NCBI RefSeq assembly: GCF_011300685.1
Contig: NZ_CP049864.1
Location: 736,885-800,884, forward strand
Origin: Lysobacter sp. HDW10
Lineage (GTDB): Bacteria > Pseudomonadota > Gammaproteobacteria > Xanthomonadales > Xanthomonadaceae
DNA length: 64,000 nucleotides
Direction: 5' to 3'
Shown here: positions 8,236-19,499 of the stretch, piece after piece
How the letters are laid out: the number at the start of each line of letters is the position of its first letter
Numbering within the stretch: the first letter of the stretch is position 1
Program-made: the position numbers and the translations under genes
Notes under the pieces: generated by a model
Told to the model about the DNA's origin: nothing
The model's database searches: none
What the model saw: the letters and a program-made list of their open reading frames with translations, nothing else

Positions 8236-9567
8236 CTATTTGCCGATACAGAAGGTCGAGAAAACCGCGCCAAGTAAGTCATCCGGCGTCACCCGTCCGG
8301 TGATTTCACCCAGGGCGTCATGACAGCGACGCAAATCATCTGCACAGAGATCGATATGGCCTGAACCGCATTCAGCTATCGCGTTGCGCAAGTCTTGCTG
8401 CGCGCGAACCAGTGCTTCGACGTGGCGCGTGCGTGCCGTAAAGGCGCCCTCGCCCATCGCGCGCTGCGCATGTTCAACAATCGCGGCACGAAGCGTATCC
8501 AAGCCTTCACCCGTTTGCGCGGAGACAACAATCGCATCTACCGATTGCACTTGGGCCAAATCACCTTTGTTGATGACCCATATCACGGCACCCGAGGGCG
8601 GCAGTTCATCTCGCAAGCGCGCGCGACCGAGCTGTGCTTCTTGCGCGTCTACCACCGCAATGATCAGGTCTGCCGCTTTCAATGCACCGCGCGCGCGTCG
8701 CATGCCTTCGGCTTCGATCACATCTTCGGTGACGCGCAAACCCGCGGTATCGATCAAGGTGAGTTCAATGCCGCCAACGCGCACCGTCTCTTTAAGCACA
8801 TCGCGCGTGGTACCCGCCACATCCGTCACGATGGCGCGATCCACGCCGGCCAGTGCATTCAACAGCGAACTCTTTCCGACGTTCGGTGCGCCGACTAGCG
8901 CCGCGTGCAAGCCGTCGCGTAACTTCTGACCTTGCTGCGCTTCGTGCAAAGTGTCTGCCAACGCCTGTTCCAAACCGGCGAGCCGCTCGGCGATGCGCAC
9001 GATGCCGTCGGTGTCGATCGGTTCGTCAACAAAATCGATGGACGCTTCAATCTGCACACGAATGCGCAAGATGTCGTCGGCGAGTGCGTCGACGCGTTTG
9101 GAGAACGCACCTTCCAACGAACGTCGTGCTGCGCGCGCGGTTTGTGTATCTCGCGCTTCGATCAAATCCGCGATGGCTTCCGCTTGGGTGAGATCCAACT
9201 TGCCATGTAAGAAGGCCCGTTCACTGAACTCGCCTGCCACGGCGCGACGCGCACCTAAAGCGCAGGCGCAGGCCACCACCGCCTCGAGTACCACCGGGCT
9301 GCCATGGAGTTGAAGCTCAACGACATCCTCGCCGGTAAAACTTGCCGGTGCTTTAAAGGCAATCGCCACACCGTCATCCAAGACCTGCGCTTGCGCATCA
9401 CGTACACGCACGTAATGCGCGTGTCGAATCTCCAATGCGCGTCCACACAGCTGCGACGCAATCGCGAACGCATCAGGACCTGACAATCGAATGATGCCGA
9501 CCCCTGCCGGCACGGGCGCCGTGGCCACGGCGACAATCGTGTCAAACGCGTGGCCTGGGCGATGCAT
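8236..9567 (-). CDS. mnmE: tRNA modification GTPase MnmE
   Basis: 443 residues, the usual length. The N-terminal folate-binding domain begins DTIVAVATAPVPAGVGIIRLSG, the G-domain has GAPNVGKSSLLNAL (G1), DVAGTTRD (G2), DTAGL (G3) and NKGD (G4), and the protein ends in the characteristic CIGK tetrapeptide with the catalytic Cys. With MnmG it installs the 5-carboxymethylaminomethyl group on U34 of several tRNAs in the cytoplasm. It is three bases downstream of yidC, as in many gammaproteobacterial origin regions. Confidence 0.97.
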   Translation of the reverse strand: MHRPGHAFDTIVAVATAPVPAGVGIIRLSGPDAFAIASQLCGRALEIRHAHYVRVRDAQAQVLDDGVAIAFKAPASFTGEDVVELQLHGSPVVLEAVVACACALGARRAVAGEFSERAFLHGKLDLTQAEAIADLIEARDTQTARAARRSLEGAFSKRVDALADDILRIRVQIEASIDFVDEPIDTDGIVRIAERLAGLEQALADTLHEAQQGQKLRDGLHAALVGAPNVGKSSLLNALAGVDRAIVTDVAGTTRDVLKETVRVGGIELTLIDTAGLRVTEDVIEAEGMRRARGALKAADLIIAVVDAQEAQLGRARLRDELPPSGAVIWVINKGDLAQVQSVDAIVVSAQTGEGLDTLRAAIVEHAQRAMGEGAFTARTRHVEALVRAQQDLRNAIAECGSGHIDLCADDLRRCHDALGEITGRVTPDDLLGAVFSTFCIGK

Positions 9568-9570
9568 GGG

Positions 9571-11268
9571 CTAGTCGACGACTACGGACTTCGGTTCCGG
9601 CTTATCGCCGTACTTGCGCAGCATGTACCACTGTTGCAAAAGACCCAAGGCACCGTTGGCCACTTGATACAACACCAGACCTGCAGGCAAGAACGCCAAC
9701 ACGCCGCCGAAGATGACGGGCATGAACTTCATCATCTTCTGCTGCATGGGATCCATGCCCGGCGGCACCGGCGTCATGTGTTGCGTGGCAAACATGATCG
9801 CCGCGTTCAACACCGGCAACACGAAATAAGGATCACGTGCAGTGAGGTCTTGAATCCAACCCATCCACGGTGCGTGACGCAGTTCGACCGCTTCAGACAA
9901 CACCCAGTACAAGGTCATGAAAATGATCATCTGCGGAATGATCGGCAAGCAGCCGCCCATCGGATTGATCTTCTCGGTCTTGTACAGATCCATCATGGCC
10001 TGTTGGAACTTGACCTTGTCGTCACCATAGCGTTCTTTCAATTGCGCCATGCGCGGTTGCACGCGACGCATCTTTGCAGATGATTTGTATTGCGCGTTAG
10101 ACAGCGGGAACAACACCATCTTCAGCAACACAACCAGACCAATGATGGCCCAGCCCCAGTTGCCAATCAGCGCATGCAATTTGGACAACAGCCAGAACAA
10201 GCCTTGGCCAAGTAGTGCGAAGATTTCGAATCGGCTGTAATCCACCGCGCGATTCATGCCCGGCACATTGAGTGCGTTGAGCAATTTCACGTCTTTCGGG
10301 CCGACCCACAAACGTGCATCGCTCGCCGCTTGTTGGCCAGGTTGCAAAGTGAAACCGGGACCGCGCGCAGTAATGCCATCCACGCCACCGCTCTGCATCA
10401 AGCTATAGCGCGAGGATTGATCTGCTTGCGGCACCCATGCGGTTAAGAAATGGTGCTGCGGCATTGCCAACCAACCACCCGTGACATCGGTGTTGATGGC
10501 GCCATCTTCCATAAAGTCTTTGAACGGACGACGTTGATAGCCTTCTTTCGCGTCGAACCAAGTGGCGCCGATGAAGCTGAAAGATTCCGGATGGGTGTAA
10601 CCGGTTTTGATCACCGGCGGCACACGAACCAGTTGTCGATAGATGTATCCGGCCCAAGCGGCAGTGCCGCCATTGATGGCGGTATCTTTGACATCGACGG
10701 CATAGCTGCCGCGCGTAAAGGTGTATACGCGATTGAAGGTGACGCCTTGCGGGTTCGTCCAAACAAACGGCACTTCAATCTTCTGTGCGTCGGCTGCAAG
10801 GACTTGTTCGGGCGCGGCTGTGGTTGTGTAAGCCGCGTCGTGCGCAGGCGCTGCATGACCTTGCTCACCTACCCAACCCGTTTGTGCTTGGTAGAAGCGC
10901 GTCGCGTCGCCCGACAACAAACGCACAGGTTGCGCGGCACTGTCACGCGTTTGCGGGTAGCGAAGCAAATCGGCTTGTTGTAGACCACCACCGGTCAACA
11001 CAACATCCAAGACGTCGGTGCGCACATGCACGCGTGCGGCTTGGGTCACTGCAGTGGCTTGCGTGTTCGGCGTGGGGACCGCTTGCGGCTGTGTCGCTTG
11101 CGGAATACCCGTGGTCGCGGCGTCCGGCACCATTCTGGGCACAGCCGCGGCCGTGGCCTGGGTCGGCGCTGCGACGGGCTTCGGCGCATGCGCCTTGCCC
11201 CACTCCAGCCACAACAACATGGCCACCATGAGCCAAGCAAAGATCAAAAACAGTCGAGTTTGGTTCAT
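9571..11268 (-). CDS. yidC: membrane protein insertase YidC
   Basis: 565 residues in the inner membrane. The N-terminal helix (about 5-21) is followed by a Pro/Ala/Gln/Thr-rich linker and the large periplasmic beta-domain typical of Gram-negative YidC (about 75-350), then five helices with the conserved GNWGWAIIGLVVLLK region, KINPMGGCLPIIPQMI and the C-terminal hydrophobic hairpin. It inserts proteins into the membrane alone or with SecYEG. The start codon overlaps the rnpA stop (ATGA), so there is no room for the small yidD gene that often lies between them. Confidence 0.96.
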   Translation of the reverse strand: MNQTRLFLIFAWLMVAMLLWLEWGKAHAPKPVAAPTQATAAAVPRMVPDAATTGIPQATQPQAVPTPNTQATAVTQAARVHVRTDVLDVVLTGGGLQQADLLRYPQTRDSAAQPVRLLSGDATRFYQAQTGWVGEQGHAAPAHDAAYTTTAAPEQVLAADAQKIEVPFVWTNPQGVTFNRVYTFTRGSYAVDVKDTAINGGTAAWAGYIYRQLVRVPPVIKTGYTHPESFSFIGATWFDAKEGYQRRPFKDFMEDGAINTDVTGGWLAMPQHHFLTAWVPQADQSSRYSLMQSGGVDGITARGPGFTLQPGQQAASDARLWVGPKDVKLLNALNVPGMNRAVDYSRFEIFALLGQGLFWLLSKLHALIGNWGWAIIGLVVLLKMVLFPLSNAQYKSSAKMRRVQPRMAQLKERYGDDKVKFQQAMMDLYKTEKINPMGGCLPIIPQMIIFMTLYWVLSEAVELRHAPWMGWIQDLTARDPYFVLPVLNAAIMFATQHMTPVPPGMDPMQQKMMKFMPVIFGGVLAFLPAGLVLYQVANGALGLLQQWYMLRKYGDKPEPKSVVVD

Positions 11269-11687
11269 GCCGAATCGTCGTTGGTGGGCGGGCGCTGCAT
11301 TGTGCCCTGTGGTGGAGACGGGGGCAACGCGCCAGCGCGTTGCATCAATCTTAAGAAGTCGTGACTCAAGCCTGCGTTTTCAACCGCACGCGCCGAAGGC
11401 TTGGCGACAAACACGTAAGTGCCCGGCTGTGCCTGCGCTGAAATGGCGCGAAAGGCTTCCTTCAACACGCGCCGAATACGGTTGCGGTTGACCGCACGCG
11501 TATCGACTTTCTTGGAGACGGCTAGACCGAGTTTTGCTGTATCCGCTGCTTCGGGTGCCGAAGTTTTGAATACCAGTTGGAAATGGGCGCCATGGACACG
11601 TCGTGCGCTGTCGAACGCGCACGCGTAATCGGCACGCGTTCGCACGCGCGCCGATTTCGGAAATCGCAATTCAGGGGACGAGGTCAT
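11265..11687 (-). CDS. rnpA: ribonuclease P protein component
   Basis: 140 residues, slightly long for the family because of an extended C-terminus. The RNase P protein signature NRNRIRRVLKEAFR is present in the middle, preceded by LGLAVSKKVDTRAV. The protein assists the catalytic RNA in 5' maturation of tRNAs. It sits between rpmH (50 bases upstream) and yidC (4-base overlap), the standard arrangement near oriC. Confidence 0.95.
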   Translation of the reverse strand: MTSSPELRFPKSARVRTRADYACAFDSARRVHGAHFQLVFKTSAPEAADTAKLGLAVSKKVDTRAVNRNRIRRVLKEAFRAISAQAQPGTYVFVAKPSARAVENAGLSHDFLRLMQRAGALPPSPPQGTMQRPPTNDDSA

Positions 11688-11737
11688 TCGTCACCTGTGA
11701 CATCAACCCCATGCACGACAGTGCACGGGTGTTGTCA

Positions 11738-11878
11738 TCAGGCACAGAGACGCTTACGGCCTTTGGCGCGGCGACGTGCAAGAATCTTGCGGCCATCTGC
11801 CGTTGCCATGCGGGCACGGAAACCGTGGTCGCGCTTGCGTTTGAGGTTGCTGGGTTGGTAAGTACGCTTGGTGGCCAT
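11738..11878 (-). CDS. rpmH: 50S ribosomal protein L34
   Basis: Translation of the complement of 11878-11738 gives a 46-residue protein starting [19 protein letters not shown] and ending [12 protein letters not shown], an unmistakable L34. It is very basic and binds 23S rRNA in the large subunit. It is the first gene of the rpmH-rnpA-yidC-mnmE cluster, divergent from dnaA, with its own promoter just upstream. Confidence 0.97.
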   Translation of the reverse strand: MATKRTYQPSNLKRKRDHGFRARMATADGRKILARRRAKGRKRLCA

Positions 11879-11915
11879 GATGCTGGGCGCCGAGTTGAAC
11901 ACTAGGGAACCCGAA

Positions 11916-11945
11916 AGTCTAACGATGCTCCCCTACTCGCGTCAA
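11916..11945 (-). promoter_or_regulatory. rpmH promoter
   Basis: On the minus strand TTGACG (11945-11940) and TAGACT (11921-11916) are spaced 18 bp apart, about 38 bases before the rpmH start codon. This is a good sigma-70 match for a ribosomal protein gene. Confidence 0.65.
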
Positions 11946-12055
11946 GCCCGAGTTGATATCGAGTGCAGTCGGATCGCCGCGATGATAGATTGCGGGATTC
12001 CCTTGAGTCCGAGCTTCGGCGCCCTGCCGCCGTCGATCACACGCACGTTCCCCGC

Positions 12056-13411
12056 ATGAATCCAGATCCTTCCACGCCCGTCCTCGACGCTTGGTCTCGC
12101 TGCCTCACCCGACTCGAATCCGAGTTTCCGGTCGAAGAAGTGCGGACCTGGCTCAACATGGTGCAGCCGCACGCCGAGAACGACAGCTTGGTGCTGTATT
12201 CGCCGAACGTCTACGTCACCGATCACATCGAAGCGCATTTTCTGCCCCGCATTCGCGAGCTCATGACCCAATTTTCCGGCGCGAGCTCCGTGCGGATAGC
12301 CAATGGCACGGCACCGCGTGAAGTTGCTGAAAAGCCGAGCGCAGCACAACACGAAGGTGCAGGGTCAAGACCCCCTGCGTTTCACGGCAACCTCAATATC
12401 CAGTACTTTTTCGACAATTTTGTGGAAGGTCGAAGCAACCAACTGGCACGCGCAGCCGCGTGGCAGGCCGCCATGTCGCCGGGTGACCGTGCGCACAACC
12501 CCTTGCTGTTGTACGGCAGCACAGGTTTGGGCAAGACCCATTTGATGGTGGCCGCCGGCAACGAAATCGTAAAACGCAATCCGAAGGCACGTGTGCTCTA
12601 TCTGCGCGCTCGAGACTTTTTGGAGGGCTTCACCAAGGCGCTCTACGACCAAGCGAATACCGGCGGCACCGAGGCGTTTCGCCGCCAGTTTCAGGGCCTG
12701 GATGCGCTGCTGATTGACGACATTCAATTTTTCGCAGGCAAAGACCGCACGCAAGAAGAGTTCTTCCACACGTTCAACACGCTGTTCGATGGCCGCCAGC
12801 AAATTATTTTGACGTGCGATCGTTATCCGCGCGAAGTTGAAGGCTTGGAGCCGCGACTCACCTCGCGCTTGGGCTGGGGTCTGCCGGTCGCGATCGATTC
12901 GCCGGATTTCGAAACACGTGCTCAAATTGCACACGCCAAAGCCCGCGAAAAAGGCCTGAATTTGCCGAACGACGTGGCCGAGCTGCTCGCTAAGAAATTG
13001 CGTTCGAGCATCCGGGATCTGGAAGGCGCCATCAACACCTTGGCCGCACAGTCTCATTTCTTCGGCAAGCCCATCACCTTGGAGTTTGCGCAAGATACGT
13101 TGCGCGGCTTGCTGCGTGACCAAGCCATCAGCATCCAGCAGATCCAGAAGGCCGTGGGCGACTATTACGGTTTACAGATCAAGGACCTCTTAGGCCCGAA
13201 ACGGACGCGCTCGTTGGCCCGCCCGCGGCAGGTGGCTATGCGCCTGGCAAAGGAATTGACCGACAGCAGCCTGCCCGAAATTGGTGAACAATTTGGGGGG
13301 CGTGACCACACAACGGTCATGCATGCGTGCAAACAAATTGACAAGCTCATGGACACAGATGGCAAGCTACATGAGGATTGGGAAAAATTAGTGCGTAAAC
13401 TCAGTGAGTAA
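12056..13411 (+). CDS. dnaA: chromosomal replication initiator protein DnaA
   Basis: 451 residues. Domain I (about 1-85) has the DnaA N-terminal fold ([14 protein letters not shown]), domain II is short, domain III is the AAA+ core with Walker [10 protein letters not shown] and Walker [10 protein letters not shown], and domain IV carries the signature [15 protein letters not shown] that reads DnaA boxes. The ATG at 12056 is chosen because upstream in-frame sequence has no DnaA similarity; no clear ribosome-binding site is visible. It initiates replication at the boxes found just downstream. Confidence 0.95.
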   Translation: MNPDPSTPVLDAWSRCLTRLESEFPVEEVRTWLNMVQPHAENDSLVLYSPNVYVTDHIEAHFLPRIRELMTQFSGASSVRIANGTAPREVAEKPSAAQHEGAGSRPPAFHGNLNIQYFFDNFVEGRSNQLARAAAWQAAMSPGDRAHNPLLLYGSTGLGKTHLMVAAGNEIVKRNPKARVLYLRARDFLEGFTKALYDQANTGGTEAFRRQFQGLDALLIDDIQFFAGKDRTQEEFFHTFNTLFDGRQQIILTCDRYPREVEGLEPRLTSRLGWGLPVAIDSPDFETRAQIAHAKAREKGLNLPNDVAELLAKKLRSSIRDLEGAINTLAAQSHFFGKPITLEFAQDTLRGLLRDQAISIQQIQKAVGDYYGLQIKDLLGPKRTRSLARPRQVAMRLAKELTDSSLPEIGEQFGGRDHTTVMHACKQIDKLMDTDGKLHEDWEKLVRKLSE

Positions 13412-13425
13412 CCGGGGGAGCAAGG

Positions 13426-13604
13426 TGTGGATAAGTCGTGGATGACTTCAGAGCGTCAAGTTATCCACACAGTTTTAGGTGGGTTTAAGCGACTTTATCC
13501 ACAGAGGTTGTGGGACTAAAAGTTCTTTTAAATCAACAACTTAAAATGTAATCCACAGAAAAACGGCCACCCTATTACCACCAAGCTTTATATATTTATC
13601 CACT
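13426..13604. other. oriC region with DnaA boxes
   Basis: The 224-bp dnaA-dnaN gap holds three perfect 9-mer boxes TTATCCACA: at 13426-13434 (minus strand), 13461-13469 (+) and 13495-13503 (+). One-mismatch copies are at 13549-13557 (TAATCCACA) and 13596-13604 (TTATCCACT). AT-rich stretches at about 13515-13552 and 13583-13600 are candidate unwinding elements. This is the expected origin position in the order. Confidence 0.88.
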
Positions 13605-13635
13605 TTAAGAGCAAGACGACAGGCAAGGAACCTAC

Positions 13636-14736
13636 ATGCGCTTTTCTCTGCAACGCGAAGCCCTTCTGAAACCCCTCGCGCAAGTCGTGAACGTGGTCGA
13701 GCGTCGTCAAACCCTGCCGGTACTGGGCAACTTGTTGGTTCAAGTTAAATCGGGCTATCTCGCTTTGACGGGTACAGATCTCGAAGTCGAAATGATGGCG
13801 CGCACCGCTTTGGATAGCGGAAGCGAAGATGGCGAGACCACAATCCCGGCGCGCAAACTGTTCGATATCGTGCGTGCCCTGCCCGACGGCGCCAAAATCA
13901 CTTTGACACTTGCGGGTGACAAAGCCACGATCCAAGGTGGCCGCAGCCGTTTTACCTTGGCGACCCTGCCCGCCAATGATTTCCCTTCAGCAGAAAACGA
14001 AGACACCACCGAACGCGCTGTGGTGCCGGAATCTGCGTTGAAAGAACTGATTGATCGCACGTCGTTTGCGATGGCGCAGCAAGATGTTCGCTACTACCTC
14101 AACGGTTTGTTGTTTGACTTGCGTGGCGATACTTTGCGTTGCGTTGCGACGGATGGTCACCGTTTGGCGTTGTGCGAAGCCCCGTTGGAAGGCGGTCAGA
14201 GCAAACGCCAAATCATCGTGCCGCGCAAAGGTGTCAACGAATTGCAGCGCATGCTTGAAGGCGGCGATCGCAATATCGAATTGGAGATCGGCCGTGCGCA
14301 CATCCGTGTGGTGCGCGATGACGCCACATTCACCAGCAAGTTGATTGACGGCAAGTTCCCGGATTACGAAGCGGTCATTCCGATTGGTGCAGACAAGTTG
14401 GTCACCATGGACCGCGAAGCCCTGCGTGCTGCTCTGCAACGCGTTGCCATTCTCTCGAACGAGAAGTATCGCGGTGTGCGTCTGGAAACCACCCCTAACC
14501 TCCTTCAAATCAGCTCACACAACCCTGAGCAGGAAGAAGCCCAGGAAGATGTGGAAGTTGAAACCAAGATTGAAGACATCACCATCGGCTTCAACGTGAC
14601 CTATTTGCTGGACGCGTTGTCTGCACTGCGCGACGAGAAAGTCGTGTTGGCCTTGCGTGATGCCAATTCATCGGCTTTGCTTCGTGAGGCCAGCAATGAA
14701 CGCAGCCGTCACGTGGTCATGCCACTGCGTCTCTAA
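13636..14736 (+). CDS. dnaN: DNA polymerase III beta sliding clamp
   Basis: 366 residues, the usual length, with three clamp domains. It starts MRFSLQREALLKPLAQV and shows RRQTLPVLGNLLVQ, and it ends with the family-typical VMPLRL. The homodimeric ring tethers Pol III to DNA and binds many repair partners. It follows oriC directly and precedes recF by 63 bases, in the conserved dnaA-dnaN-recF-gyrB order. Confidence 0.97.
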   Translation: MRFSLQREALLKPLAQVVNVVERRQTLPVLGNLLVQVKSGYLALTGTDLEVEMMARTALDSGSEDGETTIPARKLFDIVRALPDGAKITLTLAGDKATIQGGRSRFTLATLPANDFPSAENEDTTERAVVPESALKELIDRTSFAMAQQDVRYYLNGLLFDLRGDTLRCVATDGHRLALCEAPLEGGQSKRQIIVPRKGVNELQRMLEGGDRNIELEIGRAHIRVVRDDATFTSKLIDGKFPDYEAVIPIGADKLVTMDREALRAALQRVAILSNEKYRGVRLETTPNLLQISSHNPEQEEAQEDVEVETKIEDITIGFNVTYLLDALSALRDEKVVLALRDANSSALLREASNERSRHVVMPLRL

Positions 14737-14740
14737 GCTG

Positions 14741-14756
14741 TGTTCCACGTGAAACA
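14741..14756. other. parS-like ParB site 1
   Basis: TGTTCCACGTGAAACA differs by one base from the canonical parS 16-mer TGTTTCACGTGAAACA. It lies five bases after the dnaN stop codon, between dnaN and recF. ParB bound here would load SMC and tether the origin. Confidence 0.8.
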
Positions 14757-14764
14757 CATCGTGC

Positions 14765-14781
14765 GCCCGGGTCCTCCGGGC
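14765..14781 (+). terminator. possible weak terminator after dnaN
   Basis: Hairpin GCCCGG-GTCCT-CCGGGC followed by GTTTG. The T-run is poor, so it may only attenuate readthrough into recF. Confidence 0.35.
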
Positions 14782-14799
14782 GTTTGACTTTCTGAAGCC

Positions 14800-15885
14800 A
14801 TGCATCTCACCTACTTCACTCTGGCCAACATCCGATCTGTCGCGCAAGCGACGATTGAGCCAAGCGCGCAATTCAACCTGATTACCGGCGATAACGGCGC
14901 GGGCAAAACTTCGATTCTGGAAGCGCTGCATCTACTCTCGAATGGCAAGAGCTTTCGGGGTCGTGTCGGTGAGGGTTTGATTCAAGTGGGCCGCCCGCAT
15001 CTTGAGATCTATGCCCGCTGGGCGTCTCGGTCGGGTTTGAATCGGCAACTGGGGCTTCGGCATGCTGGGAGCGAGTGGGAGGGCCGCATAGATGGCCAGA
15101 ACTGCGCGCTTCTGAGTGACCTATGCACTGCGCTTGCCGCAGTAACGTTTGAACCCGGGAGCCACGCGCTGATCGATGGGCGAAGTGATCAGCGGCGCCG
15201 AATGATGGATTGGGGTTTGTTCCACGTGGAACCTGCCTTTATCCAACTCTGGAGACGCTGGTCGCGAGCCCACAAACAACGCAATGCATTGCTTAAGCAA
15301 CGGACGCACGCCACGGCGCAGATGGAGGCGTGGGAAGCTGAGTTGGCACAGAGCGGTGAGGCGGTTACACGACTGCGCGCGGATTACATCGACGCGCTGG
15401 CGCCGTACGTCAGTCAGTGGGCAGATCGTTTGCTCCCGGAGCTTGGTGAAGCCGTGCTGCGTTTTGCACCCGGCTGGAAGCGGCAAAGCGTGTCACTCGA
15501 GGATGCGCTTTTGGTGCAACGCGCCCGAGATTTGGCCGCTGGCTTTACAACGGCCGGGCCACACCGAGCGGATTGGGTGGTGGAATTTGCCCAGCGTTCG
15601 CAGGGTGAGCGCCTATCTCGCGGTCAGACGAAACTGGCGGCCTTGATTGTGATCTTGGCCCAAGCCGAATATTACGCCCATCAAAACGGTGAGTGGCCTG
15701 TTGTGCTGCTGGATGACCTGGCCTCGGAGCTGGATATCGCGCACCGTGCGGCCGTGCTCTCAGCGCTGGCCGAGGTGGGTGCCCAAGTGTTTGTGACAGG
15801 AACGACGGCAGAAGATCTGAGTTTCCCCGCGGCGGCCCAAGTTCGTGTGTTTCACGTGGAACATGGCGTGATTGAGAGGGGCTGA
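14800..15885 (+). CDS. recF: DNA replication and repair protein RecF
   Basis: 361 residues. The SMC-like ATPase head has Walker A GDNGAGKTS (about 29-37), signature-region LSRGQTK and Walker B VVLLDDLASELD near the C-terminus. RecF loads RecA at single-strand gaps with RecO and RecR. Two parS-like sites are embedded in its coding sequence, at 15218 and 15848. gyrB follows after 75 bases with its own promoter. Confidence 0.95.
   Translation: MHLTYFTLANIRSVAQATIEPSAQFNLITGDNGAGKTSILEALHLLSNGKSFRGRVGEGLIQVGRPHLEIYARWASRSGLNRQLGLRHAGSEWEGRIDGQNCALLSDLCTALAAVTFEPGSHALIDGRSDQRRRMMDWGLFHVEPAFIQLWRRWSRAHKQRNALLKQRTHATAQMEAWEAELAQSGEAVTRLRADYIDALAPYVSQWADRLLPELGEAVLRFAPGWKRQSVSLEDALLVQRARDLAAGFTTAGPHRADWVVEFAQRSQGERLSRGQTKLAALIVILAQAEYYAHQNGEWPVVLLDDLASELDIAHRAAVLSALAEVGAQVFVTGTTAEDLSFPAAAQVRVFHVEHGVIERG
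15218..15233. other. parS-like ParB site 2 (inside recF)
   Basis: TGTTCCACGTGGAACC contains the 14-bp perfect palindrome GTTCCACGTGGAAC, a variant described for pseudomonad parS sites. It lies within the recF reading frame, so it is conserved only as far as the codons allow. Confidence 0.72.
15848..15863. other. parS-like ParB site 3 (end of recF)
   Basis: TGTTTCACGTGGAACA differs from the canonical parS 16-mer at one position. It lies in the last codons of recF, 25-45 bases upstream of the gyrB -10 element. Confidence 0.75.
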
Positions 15886-15887
15886 GG

Positions 15888-15896
15888 TGGTATAAT
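15888..15896 (+). promoter_or_regulatory. gyrB promoter, extended -10
   Basis: A perfect TATAAT at 15891-15896 is preceded by TGG, an extended -10. No good -35 is visible at the right distance, fitting a promoter that relies on the extended element. It starts in the last bases of recF and lies 65 bases before the gyrB start codon. Confidence 0.7.
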
Positions 15897-15945
15897 TTTC
15901 CCTTCAAATCAATGCTTTTGGCGCACTTTTGCGCTGAAGCGATAG

Positions 15946-18432
<2,487 letters not shown>

Positions 18433-18454
18433 GCCAAGCGTCTGCACGGCGTGT

Positions 18455-18489
18455 GTGGCGGAATTTCTGAACGAATCCGCCACCCTTTT
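18455..18489 (+). terminator. gyrB terminator
   Basis: An 8-bp perfect stem GTGGCGGA/TCCGCCAC with a 13-base loop is followed by CCTTTT, 23 bases after the gyrB stop. Confidence 0.7.
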
Positions 18490-18550
18490 GACGCTGCGTT
18501 CAAACCGCATGTTTTAGAACTGGTTCGCATTCACGACCAACGGGATTCCT

Positions 18551-19378
18551 ATGCGCATTGCTCTTTTGAGGCCTGTGCTGCTCGCCACCGCAGTGGCTGC
18601 GACCATCGCATCCTGCGCCACGACGACATCACCCACAGGACGCCAACAAGCGACCGGGGCGGTGCCGCAACAGCAGCTCGACGAGATGGGCATCCAAGCC
18701 TTCAATCAATTGAAGGCAGAGAAGCCGCAAACCAGGAATGCCCGTGAACGCAATTATGCGACGTGCATTGTCAACGCCATCACCCGACAATTGCCGGGCG
18801 AGTGGTCCACACGCTACCAATGGGAAACCGGCGTATTTGTCGATAACCAAGCCAATGCGTTTGCATTGCCTGGTGGCAAGATGGGTCTGTATACCGGCAT
18901 CTTCCGAGTTGCACGTGATCAAGACGAGCTCGCTGCCGTCGTTGCGCACGAAATCGGGCATGTCTATGCACATCATCACGCCGAGCGCTTCGCCCGAGCG
19001 CAACGCGCCCAAATGGGCTTGGCGGCAGCACAAATTCTCGCGGCAGTGACCGGCGTCGTCGACCCGAACACAGTGGGTCAATTAGGCGGCATGGCAGTGC
19101 AGGGGGGCTTCTTGCTGCCCGGCTCCCGCGTTCAAGAATCAGAAGCGGATGTCATCGGTCAGCAACTGATGGCCAAAGCCGGCTTCGACCCGCGTAAAGC
19201 CGTGAATCTATGGCAAAACATGATCGCGGAAAGCGGCAATAATCGGCCGCCGCAATGGCTCTCGACCCACCCGGATCCGCAATCGCGCATCAACGAGCTT
19301 GCCCAACGTGCAACCGGTTTAATGCCAGAGTACGAGGCCGCGCGCAAGGCGGGTCGACGTCCGAATTGCGGGCCCTAA
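18551..19378 (+). CDS. M48-family zinc metalloprotease, lipoprotein
   Basis: 275 residues. The signal region ends in a lipobox-like IASC, so the protein is probably anchored to a membrane facing the periplasm. The zinc motif is HEIGH in VVAHEIGHVYAHHHAERF, with the downstream Glu ligand in RVQESEADVIGQQLM. The closest known types are LoiP/BepA-like proteases that degrade misassembled outer-membrane proteins. It stands alone between gyrB and the tonB block. Confidence 0.88.
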   Translation: MRIALLRPVLLATAVAATIASCATTTSPTGRQQATGAVPQQQLDEMGIQAFNQLKAEKPQTRNARERNYATCIVNAITRQLPGEWSTRYQWETGVFVDNQANAFALPGGKMGLYTGIFRVARDQDELAAVVAHEIGHVYAHHHAERFARAQRAQMGLAAAQILAAVTGVVDPNTVGQLGGMAVQGGFLLPGSRVQESEADVIGQQLMAKAGFDPRKAVNLWQNMIAESGNNRPPQWLSTHPDPQSRINELAQRATGLMPEYEAARKAGRRPNCGP

Positions 19379-19434
19379 ACAACCCGCCGCCAAACTAAAA
19401 GCTAAACCAAAGGTGCATTGCGAGCTCCAATGTG

Positions 19435-19460
19435 TGGCGTATGTGTTGATGAATACGCCA
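19435..19460. promoter_or_regulatory. inverted repeat upstream of TPR gene
   Basis: TGGCGTAT, ten bases, ATACGCCA form a perfect 8-bp inverted repeat 40 bases ahead of the TPR gene start. It could be an operator or a leader hairpin. Confidence 0.4.
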
Positions 19461-19499
19461 TGCTTGCGGTAACGCACCAATTTCACAGAGGTATCTGAC

